Source: Candidatus Poribacteria bacterium (GTDB taxonomy: Bacteria > Poribacteria > WGA-4E > GCA-2687025). Taken from it: a DNA stretch of 33,025 nucleotides. The notes below the pieces were generated by a model. The model searched no databases. It had not been told where the DNA came from and was given only the letters and a program-made list of their open reading frames with translations. How positions within the stretch are numbered: position 1 is the first letter of the stretch; each line of letters begins with the position of its first letter. Both the position numbers and the translations under genes were made by a program. The DNA is taken from the NCBI GenBank assembly GCA_002687025.1, contig NYZG01000222.1, forward strand, positions 1-33,025, in the 5' to 3' direction. Below are positions 18,328 through 26,014 of the stretch, one piece after another.

Positions 18328-19434
18328 TCAGATGAGCAGTTCTGCGATCTCAACGGCGCGATGCTCCTCGACAGACAGGTAGCAGGCATCGACGAGCGCC
18401 ATCGTCTTGAGGTTGTCGCGGCCGCCGATTTCAGGCTCCGCGCCATCCTCCAGCGCGCATAGTAGCTGCGCCATCGGCCCGGCGAAGGCGTCGGGGAACC
18501 ACATCTCGGGCCAGCGCGGCTCCTGCCAGCCTTCGATGTCCGTCGTCGTGTAATCGAGCGTGCTTGGCGAGCCGTCCGGGTAGTCCGGCCATCCGATCGT
18601 GCCGCGCGCCATGCCCCGACTTCCCTCGACGCGCCAACGGATGCCTAGGTCAGCCTCGGCGCCCTCGCGCGCGGGGCCGGACCACACGTCGTCCCACGAA
18701 GACGCGCGGAGCCCGTTCTCGTATTCGAGGATGTAGAGGCAGATGCCGTCCTGATGCTCGAACGTCGTGCGCGGGTCGGGACGGACGCTGGCGAAGACGC
18801 GCCGCGGATCGCCAAAGAGGAACCTGAACATGTCGAGGTGGTGGATGCTCATGACGCGCAACGTCGCCCACCCCTGGCGCTCCTGCCAGGGCATCCAGTG
18901 GGGTATCGCCCGCATGTCCACCGTCGCCAGGACCGGCTCGCCCAGATGGCCGCCCTCGAGCAACGACTTGCACGCGCGGATCGAGTGGTCGTACCGCATG
19001 TTCTGGTTGACACTGAGCACGATCCCGGCGTCCTCGCACATCTCGACGATCTGCTTCGCCTCGGCATAGTCACTGCCCAACGGCTTCTGCGCCAGGACGC
19101 CCTTGACATGTCCCGGGCCTTGGACGAGTTCGCGCACGACGTCGATCTGAATGTCCGGCGGCACGGCGATGTCCACGACCTCGATCGACCCGTCGGCGAG
19201 CAGCTCGTGGTAGGTGTCGTAGACGGTGGCGATGCCGTGTTGCTCGGCTGCCGCTCTTGCGGTGTCTGGATTCCGGGACGAGACGGCGACAGGGTTGAAT
19301 CCGGCGGATCGGTACGCCACGAGATGGCAGTCCGCCATGATGAAGCCGGCGCCTATACAGCCGATACGCGTGTCCCGGTTCCGCGGCATCTTCGGCAGGT
19401 AGTCGAGGCGCGGCGGATTCTTGGCGTGGGCCAC
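18328..19434 (-). CDS. Gfo/Idh/MocA family oxidoreductase
   Basis: [35 protein letters not shown]…[42 protein letters not shown]. Confidence 0.93.
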   Translation of the reverse strand: MAHAKNPPRLDYLPKMPRNRDTRIGCIGAGFIMADCHLVAYRSAGFNPVAVSSRNPDTARAAAEQHGIATVYDTYHELLADGSIEVVDIAVPPDIQIDVVRELVQGPGHVKGVLAQKPLGSDYAEAKQIVEMCEDAGIVLSVNQNMRYDHSIRACKSLLEGGHLGEPVLATVDMRAIPHWMPWQERQGWATLRVMSIHHLDMFRFLFGDPRRVFASVRPDPRTTFEHQDGICLYILEYENGLRASSWDDVWSGPAREGAEADLGIRWRVEGSRGMARGTIGWPDYPDGSPSTLDYTTTDIEGWQEPRWPEMWFPDAFAGPMAQLLCALEDGAEPEIGGRDNLKTMALVDACYLSVEEHRAVEIAELLI

Positions 19435-19630
19435 GGCGCGTGCCTCCGTGCTGTGCGCGAATGTCGTCCTGTGGGGCGGCGGTATCTTAGGCGCCCCGCC
19501 CCCAGGCGGTCAAGGAGCGGGCGGGGCTGGAGGCGATCTGACGGTGAACTGTGCGCGGCCCGGATGGCGCGGCTATACTTGCCGCGGGACGACCATCGCG
19601 GGAGCTTCAGCGCGTGGGGCGATAGGCAGC

Positions 19631-20245
19631 ATGCCGGAACAGAATGCGGATCACGTCGGCCAGCGAGATTCGCAGCCAGGCGAGATCATCGCGCGCATAT
19701 GCTTTGCGCTCTCAGAGCGCGACAAGGAGCGGGCAAGCCGCATTGCCCGGGCCGAATACGCGTACGAGTCCCTCGCCTGCGCCCGACCGACGTTCACGCC
19801 GGCGGAATCGCTTCGAGTATTCATCCGCGACGGGTTCGTCGACCGGTACTCGGGCCGACGCCTGGTGTTCCCCGGCGCCCTGCGGGTAGTCTCGCAACTC
19901 CTTCCCGACGAGTTCCCATCGCATCCCAACCGCGAAACCGGCGGCCCTCATATCGCGTGCTGGGAGCTGTACCCGACGGTAGACTACGTCACACCCCTCG
20001 CGCGCGGCGGGTCGGAGGACGACGAGAACCGAGCCACAACCTGCATGCTCAAGCACACGGCGAAGTCGCAGTGGACGCTAGACGAGATGAACTGGGTCGT
20101 ACACCCTCCCGGCGATATCGGGCAGTGGGACGGCCTGCTCGGGTGGTTCGTTGAATATGCGGACAGCAACACCGCGTTGCTGGGCGACGACTACCTCAAC
20201 CGATGGCACCGCGCCGCCACGGCCGCGCTGAAGACGACGACGTAG
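19631..20245 (+). CDS. HNH endonuclease-like protein lacking zinc-knuckle cysteines
   Basis: VDRYSGRRLVFPGALRVVS…HIACWELYPTVDYVTPLARGGSEDDENRATTCMLKHTAKSQWTLDEM fits the HNH spacing D-x4-PxxxGG-x-N-x-H. Confidence 0.6.
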   Translation: MPEQNADHVGQRDSQPGEIIARICFALSERDKERASRIARAEYAYESLACARPTFTPAESLRVFIRDGFVDRYSGRRLVFPGALRVVSQLLPDEFPSHPNRETGGPHIACWELYPTVDYVTPLARGGSEDDENRATTCMLKHTAKSQWTLDEMNWVVHPPGDIGQWDGLLGWFVEYADSNTALLGDDYLNRWHRAATAALKTTT

Positions 20246-20247
20246 GC

Positions 20248-20520
20248 TCAGGAATCTGCATCACGCCGCGTCGAGGCCAGGGCGTCGCGGTCATGCGTCT
20301 GAAGCACTGCCTCGGCAGCCGCTTCCCGCACCTCCTCGACTGCCTCCTCAACCCGAGCGAGGCGAGCCCGTAGCTCTGCCAGGTCCTCCGCAACGGCGTT
20401 GTTGCCGCCGGGTCTTCCCATCGACCTGCTTATGGGGAGATAGACGGCCGCGTAGATGGCGAATCCCCCCAGAGAGACGAACGCCGCCACGGCAAGCAGC
20501 ACGACAATCATCCACGTCAT
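20248..20520 (-). CDS. Small single-TM protein with coiled-coil C-terminus
   Basis: MTWMIVVLLAVAAFVSLGGFAIYAAVYL then a heptad-like EDLAELRARLARVEEAVEEVREAAAEAV. Confidence 0.6.
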   Translation of the reverse strand: MTWMIVVLLAVAAFVSLGGFAIYAAVYLPISRSMGRPGGNNAVAEDLAELRARLARVEEAVEEVREAAAEAVLQTHDRDALASTRRDADS

Positions 20521-20597
20521 CGTTGCACCCCCAATCGCGGCCGACGCTGCTACAAAGCCCCGGCCGCGCTAGCTCGGGTCGCCAGCCTCGCGCGCCG

Positions 20598-21896
20598 CTA
20601 CATGATCGGTATCAGGAGCGGAATCCTCTCACCTTCACGCAGCACGATGGTGGGCAGGCTGTCTCCGTCCCTGTAGACCAGTTTCAGCCAGATGTGGAAC
20701 TCGCCGTTGTCCATCCGGGTGGTCCGGCCGCCCGCGTCTACGATGACATCGTCGACCATGAGACCTGCCCGGCGGGCAGCGCCTGCCCATATCGTCGTGA
20801 CCTTTAGCGCTAGGTCGTCGGCTCCCAGCCCGAGCTCCGATTTTTCCTCGACGGACAGCTCAGGCGCGCGCACCCATAGGTGGGGACGTATGCTGGGGAA
20901 CGAGGCGCGCCAGATGATGTTCGAGCGCTTCCACTCCCCGCTGACCGCCAGCGTCTTCGGCGCGTCCGCTCCGTCGCGCTCGACGACCACCTCGACCTCC
21001 GAGTCGGACGCCGCGTGATGCAGCACCCATTGCATGTCCGCCTGCGAGATGATCGCCTGGCCTTCCATCGAGACCACGATGTCGCCGGGCAGGATGCCGG
21101 CCTCCGCGGCGAACGACCCGTCCTCCACGCTCTCGACGATGTTGCCCGAGTCGACATCTATCGTCATGCCGACACTCTCGGGGAGCGGGTACTTCCACAT
21201 CGTGTCCTGGTCGAACGCGCCCTCTTCATAGGCCGTGTTGTTCCATCCGTCGTAGATGTGATGGCAGTGGATGCATCCCTTACGCTGAGTCTGCTCCGCC
21301 GGCCGGTCTCCCATTCGCCTGTACAGCGTAGGGATGTCGAGGGCGCGCCGGAATCTTGGCTCAGGGCCTCGTTTGTCGTCCAATTGGTCGCGGTTCTCGG
21401 GGTAGCCTGCGTGCAGATCCAGTGCGCGCATCATCGCGTTCTTGAGCGCCTCCACGGAGATGTGCGCCATCGGCCCGGCGATGGAGCGCGTCCCGAAGCG
21501 GCCATAGACCGTGCCGTTGACGTGCATGAAGAACGCCGACCACGTGAGATCGTAGTCGAATTGGAACTGTGCGAGATCGACATCGGCCATGTGCACGATG
21601 CGGACCTTGACGAAGCGGTCCAGCAGCCCTTGCATCTCGGAATCCTGACGGACAACCTGCCCGTCAAAGCCTTTGCAGGCGTGTCAGGGCACTCACCGAA
21701 ACAGCACGAAGAGCGGCTTCCCGCTCTCCGCAGCCTGGGACATGCCCGCATCGAGATCGCCGTATAGCCATCCGGCGCCGACCTCGACATCCTCCAAGTC
21801 CGTCTGCAACGCCGAGAACTGCGCCCCACTTAGCACGCTCACCGTCGTCAGTATCCCGCACGTGATGGCGAGAACTTTGCGCCTCGGTCGAATCAT
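20598..21896 (-). CDS. Candidate double-selenocysteine thioredoxin-like exported protein (UVPUHAC) with CxxCH motif and PDZ-like domains
   Basis: ORFs 21693..22109(-) and 20598..21635(-) share a frame (start difference 474 = 158x3). Only TGA at 21693-21695 and TGA at 21684-21686 interrupt the reading. Joined protein: MIRPRRKVLAITCGILTTVSVLSGAQ…GWLYGDLDAGMSQAAESGKPLFVLFR-U-VP-U-HACKGFDGQVVRQDSEMQGLLDRFVKVRIVHMADVDLAQFQFDYDLTWSAFFMHVNGTVYGRFGTR…KGCIHCHHIYDG…PDZ. SD GGGAGG upstream of ATG at 21896. Confidence 0.85.
21644..21668 (-). promoter_or_regulatory. Candidate bacterial SECIS hairpin
   Basis: mRNA-sense UUUGACGGGCA-GGU-UGUCCGUCAGG: 11 bp without mismatches (three G-U wobbles), GGU apical triloop. 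The loop starts 26 nt after the second UGA and 35 nt after the first. Confidence 0.7.
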
Positions 21897-22124
21897 GCCG
21901 TTCCTCCCTTGCCGCCCACGACCGACGCGCGGCCGTGGCACGCTGCGATTACTGCACATTGATCCGCACAACGCAACGGACCCGCGCGGCACAGCCAACC
22001 CGCTCAGCACAACGGCCACGGCGCAGTGGCGCGGAGAACGGCGTTGCGCCGCGGGCCACCTCTCGGCATAGTTTGCCGCGACGCAGGGCGCCGCCCGTCC
22101 CGCGCACACCCGGAGTTATGCACG

Positions 22125-23219
22125 ATGCATGCACGATCCCTGGTCTTCGCGTCCTGTCTGTTCGGCATGGTGGCGCGTGGGGGCTCCGCGCAATGGGAAG
22201 AGCCGCCCATGTCGCCCGAGATCCACGCCGACCGGACGGCGACGTTCAGGCTGGCCGCTCCCAACGCCTCGGAGGTCACGCTCTCCGCTTCCTTTGTCGA
22301 GGGTGGCAAGGCCGCCATGGAGCGCGACGAAGACGGTGTGTGGGCCCTGACGGTCGGCCCGCTGGCGCCCGACATCTACGGCTACTCGCTGGATGTCGAC
22401 GGACTGTCCGTGCTGGACCTGGCCAACCACGGCGGACGGCTCGGCCGATGGCCGGAGAGCCTGTTCCTCGTCCGCGGCGACACACCTCGGGCCTACGAGC
22501 AGGGCGACGCCCCACGGGGGGTGGTGCACGTGCATCGGTACGCGTCCGAGTCGCTGGGCATGATCCGCGGCCTGCACGTCTACACGCCGCCCGGCTACAG
22601 TCCCGACGTCACCTATCCCGTGCTGTACCTACTCCACGGATATGGCGACACGGACACCGGCTGGACCACGCTTGGCCGCGCGCACATCATCGCCGACAAC
22701 CTGCTCGCAGCGGGGAAGATCGGGCCGATGGTAATCGTCATGCCCCATGGCCACGCCGCGCCCGCCGACCTGACCGTGGACGACTGGCGGGGTCCCCGCG
22801 GCGGGTTCGAGACCGACCTGCTGGCGGACATCCTGCCGTTCATCTCGGCGAACTACTCCGTGGCGACGGACGTCGAGCGCACGGGCATCGTCGGGCTGTC
22901 GATGGGCGGGGGACAGTCGCTGCGCGTCGGTCTGACGCAACTCGACACGTTTGGGTGGATCGGTGGATTCAGTTCGGCGACTCCCGAGGAAGACCTCGAG
23001 GAGGCCTTCGCCGACGCGCTGTCACGCCCCGACAGGCCGCGGTTGCTGTGGATCGGCTGCGGAACGGACGACTTCCTGTATGAACGGAACACGGCGTTCC
23101 TCGCGTGGCTGAGCGAGAACGACGTGCCGCACACGGCGCACATCTCGGGTGGCGGCCACTCGTGGTCCGTGTGGCGCAGCTATCTTGAGGAGTTCCTCCC
23201 GCTCGTGTTTCGTGACTGA
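22125..23219 (+). CDS. Exported esterase (esterase D/feruloyl-esterase-like alpha/beta hydrolase with N-terminal CBM48-like domain)
   Basis: Signal peptide MHARSLVFASCLFGMVARGGSAQ; HVYTPPGYSPDVTYPVLYLLHGYGDTDTGW; nucleophile elbow GIVGLSMGGGQSL; catalytic His SGGGHSWSVWRSYLEEFLP. Confidence 0.92.
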   Translation: MHARSLVFASCLFGMVARGGSAQWEEPPMSPEIHADRTATFRLAAPNASEVTLSASFVEGGKAAMERDEDGVWALTVGPLAPDIYGYSLDVDGLSVLDLANHGGRLGRWPESLFLVRGDTPRAYEQGDAPRGVVHVHRYASESLGMIRGLHVYTPPGYSPDVTYPVLYLLHGYGDTDTGWTTLGRAHIIADNLLAAGKIGPMVIVMPHGHAAPADLTVDDWRGPRGGFETDLLADILPFISANYSVATDVERTGIVGLSMGGGQSLRVGLTQLDTFGWIGGFSSATPEEDLEEAFADALSRPDRPRLLWIGCGTDDFLYERNTAFLAWLSENDVPHTAHISGGGHSWSVWRSYLEEFLPLVFRD

Positions 23220-23234
23220 GCCCGGGGCGTTCGC

Positions 23235-24179
23235 CTAGCCGGGCATAGGCTCGCGGGCCACCTCCAGGAGCGCCTGGATGTTCTCGACCGGCACATCTCC
23301 CTGCAACGCCTGTGAGGGCGACAGTATGTAGCCGCCGTCGTCGCTCATCAGGTCGCGGGTGGCGCGGGCCTCGGCGCGCACTTCGTCGGGCGTGCCGTAT
23401 GGGAGGATGTTCTGCGTGCCGATGCCGCCCCAGAACGTCAGGTCGGCTCCGAAATCGGCCTTGAGCGTCGCCAGGTCCATACACTCGGGTTGTACGGGGT
23501 TCAGCACGTCGAGTCCCATTTCCACGAGGCGCGGTATCAGCGCGTCGACGCGGCCGCACGAGTGCACCCACACGTGCTTGCCGTAGTCGTGTACCAGGTC
23601 GTATTCGCGCTGCTCGCCGGGGCGGATGAGGTCGTCCCACACCTCCGGCGCCATCAGCGAGCCGCGCTGCGAGCCCCAGTCGCTGCCGAGGAGCACGCCG
23701 TCGATCTCGTCGATGTTGAGGAAGTTCTCCAGCATCACCATGTTCTTGTCGACGATGGAGGTGCAGAGACGCTTCGCGAAGGCGTAGTCTGCGGCGATGT
23801 CGCACAGGAAGTTCTCGATGCCCCGGGCGGAATTCGCCTTCTCGAAGTGGCTGCCCCAGATCATGACGAGGAAGTATTTGTCGCTCCGGTCGCGCATTTC
23901 CCGGACGTTGTCGCGCAGACTCGCGTACGAGCCTGACCCCATAACCTTCGCGGGAGATACAGGCGTCGCCTCTCCTCGCCAGTCGGCGCCCAGGCCGTCC
24001 CATCCCCACCACGGCACGCCGATGGACTGGAGGTCGTTGTCGAGCCACCCCTCGACGTCCTGTACTCCAAGTTCTTCGCGGATTTGGTCGTTCGTTTCGC
24101 CCGTGGTGAGAAAGCTGTACGGGACGCGCGGGGTGTCCCGGTGCTCGATCGCGGCGCACACGAGTTCGCGGGAAGTCAT
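23235..24179 (-). CDS. Uroporphyrinogen decarboxylase (URO-D)-like protein
   Basis: Start MTSRELVCAAIEHRDTPRVPY at 24179 after AGGAGG. HDYGKHVWVHSCGRVDALIPRLVEMGLDVLNPVQPECMDLATLKADFGADLTFWGGIGTQNILPYGTPDEVRAEARAT is typical of URO-D/methyltransferase-like proteins. Confidence 0.9.
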   Translation of the reverse strand: MTSRELVCAAIEHRDTPRVPYSFLTTGETNDQIREELGVQDVEGWLDNDLQSIGVPWWGWDGLGADWRGEATPVSPAKVMGSGSYASLRDNVREMRDRSDKYFLVMIWGSHFEKANSARGIENFLCDIAADYAFAKRLCTSIVDKNMVMLENFLNIDEIDGVLLGSDWGSQRGSLMAPEVWDDLIRPGEQREYDLVHDYGKHVWVHSCGRVDALIPRLVEMGLDVLNPVQPECMDLATLKADFGADLTFWGGIGTQNILPYGTPDEVRAEARATRDLMSDDGGYILSPSQALQGDVPVENIQALLEVAREPMPG

Positions 24180-24583
24180 CGTCGAGGGTCCTCCTGATCT
24201 GTGGCCGAGACAATGCGCCTGGCGCGCGCGCCGCACAAGTAGTAGGCGACCCAGCGGCGGTCGGCAACCGCGGGATCGCCTCCTCGACGGACAGACGCTC
24301 CCGAGGGCGCCGATGCGATGCCCGCGCGACAGCTCGCAGACGGCGGCTGCGCGTCCCTCCCGCGCGAGGCGGCTTGCGACCCGCGGGCACGGGATCGATA
24401 CTGCAGGCCCCACGGCCGGGTGGGACGCCTGCGGGACCGTCGCTACGACTTGGACCGGGATGAACGCGTCCGCGAGGGAAACGTGCGGGGCCGCGCGATG
24501 GCGAGTGGCGATGGGCTCGCAGGACGCGGCCTCCACCATGTACAGCCGCGGTCGGGGCGACATACGGATCGGGCGCTGATGCT

Positions 24584-26014
24584 ATGTCGATAGGGAGAAC
24601 GCACGCGGCCGCGTTGGTGGTTGCGCTGGCGGTGTGGGGTGGGCTCACGACGTGGGCGGGCGCCCAAGCCGCCGCGCGTGAGACATCCACGCCCTTGGCG
24701 CGCGGGCTGGCCATGTACGAGAGCGGCCGCATGGCCGAGGCGCTGATCGCCTTCCGCGAGGCAGCCGACGGGGACACGGCTTCGCCCATGCCTGATTTCG
24801 GCGTCGGCATCGTCTGCGCCGCGCTTGGCTGGCTGGACCGCGCCGAGGATGCGCTGGAGGGTGCGCTGTCCAAACGCCCGGCCTTCCCCGAGGCGCACGA
24901 CGAGCTCGGCGACATCCTGCTCAGGCGTCGGGAGTTTCGAGACGCCGAGTCTCACTACCGCACGGCCATAGCCCTGCGGCCGGATTACGTCGAAGCGCAT
25001 CTCGGCCTGGGCCTGACCTTCGCCACGCAGCGCATGTTCCCCGAGGCCCGGCACGCCTATGAACTGGCGCTCGCCTTGGACCCTTCGACGTCAACGGCCC
25101 ATCGCAGTCTCGGGGAGGTCCACGCGTGGGAGGGCGACCTGGCCGCGGCGATATCGGCTTACGAACGCGCGTTGGCGCTGGAGCCGGGTTCGGTCCCGGC
25201 GCTGTACGGCATCGGGCTCGTGAAGCTCCGGCAGCGCGTGACCGACGAGGCGATCGAGACGCTGGAGCGCGTCGTTGCGCTCGACCCGCAGCACAAGTCC
25301 GGGTGGCACAATCTGGCCAAAGCCTACGCCGCCTCGGGCCGCCCGGAGCTCGCCGAGAGCGCGATGGCCGAGTTCGAGGCGCTTCACGAGTTGGACGAGA
25401 GGCTCAAGCCCCATCTGCGCACGCTGGAAGCGGATCCGACAGACCTGCCGGCGCGCTATGCCATCACGAAGGAGTACCTACGCGCGGAGCGCATGCCCGA
25501 CGCCATCCGCGAACTCGACCGCATGCTCGCCATCGACCCGATGTTCGCCCCGGCGCTGGACGCCCGCGTGCGTATCCACCTGTCGCTCGAGGAATGGAGC
25601 GAGGCGCACGTATGGGCGGCGCGGCTGACGCGCGCGCGACCTGACAACGTGATGGCCTTCCTGTATCTCGGCATGTCCGCCGGCGCGGTCGGGGCCGTAG
25701 ACGAAGCCGTCGGCGCTTACAGACGGGCGATACAGCTCAAGCCGGACGAACCGACGGGATACAACAACCTGGCGTGGCTCTTCTACCAGAACCGCATGCG
25801 CCTCGACGAGGCCGAGACGCTGGCGGAACGCGCGGTGGGGATCGAGCCGAAGCCCGCGTATCTCGACACGCTCTCCCGCGTGTACGAAGCGCAGGGACGC
25901 CTCGCCCAGGCGTTGGCGGCGGCAGCGCGCGCCCTGGCGGCCGACCCGAACAACCCAGCCTACCGCGCGAGACACGAAGCCCTACACACCATCGAGCCGG
26001 GAGACGGGCCGTGA
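24584..26014 (+). CDS. Exported tetratricopeptide-repeat protein
   Basis: Signal peptide MSIGRTHAAALVVALAVWGGLTTWAGAQ; multiple TPRs (for example AISAYERALALEPGSVPALYGIG, AVGAYRRAIQLKPDEPTGYNNLAWLFYQ). Confidence 0.92.
   Translation: MSIGRTHAAALVVALAVWGGLTTWAGAQAAARETSTPLARGLAMYESGRMAEALIAFREAADGDTASPMPDFGVGIVCAALGWLDRAEDALEGALSKRPAFPEAHDELGDILLRRREFRDAESHYRTAIALRPDYVEAHLGLGLTFATQRMFPEARHAYELALALDPSTSTAHRSLGEVHAWEGDLAAAISAYERALALEPGSVPALYGIGLVKLRQRVTDEAIETLERVVALDPQHKSGWHNLAKAYAASGRPELAESAMAEFEALHELDERLKPHLRTLEADPTDLPARYAITKEYLRAERMPDAIRELDRMLAIDPMFAPALDARVRIHLSLEEWSEAHVWAARLTRARPDNVMAFLYLGMSAGAVGAVDEAVGAYRRAIQLKPDEPTGYNNLAWLFYQNRMRLDEAETLAERAVGIEPKPAYLDTLSRVYEAQGRLAQALAAAARALAADPNNPAYRARHEALHTIEPGDGP

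Noticed and set aside
20598-22109. Explaining the split Trx-like gene as a frameshifted or nonsense pseudogene, or as a UGA-reassigned genetic code
   Set aside because: No frameshift: both halves are in one frame. The only interruptions are two TGAs at the redox positions, and flanking coding sequence is intact. TGA ends several convincing genes here (for example 13150, 14100, 2294), so wholesale UGA reassignment is untenable.
21935-23083. 382-aa plus-strand ORF
   Set aside because: Alternative frame of the esterase gene; Arg-rich with no motifs.
23220-23244. GCCCGG…CCGGGC inverted repeat between convergent esterase and URO-D genes
   Set aside because: Only 6 bp with a 13-nt loop, overlapping a stop codon; too weak to call a terminator in such GC-rich sequence.
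22969-24915. 648-aa minus-strand ORF
   Set aside because: Out-of-frame shadow of the URO-D-like gene (23235..24179) and the esterase/TPR genes; low-complexity Arg/Pro/Ala composition typical of spurious ORFs in high-GC DNA.
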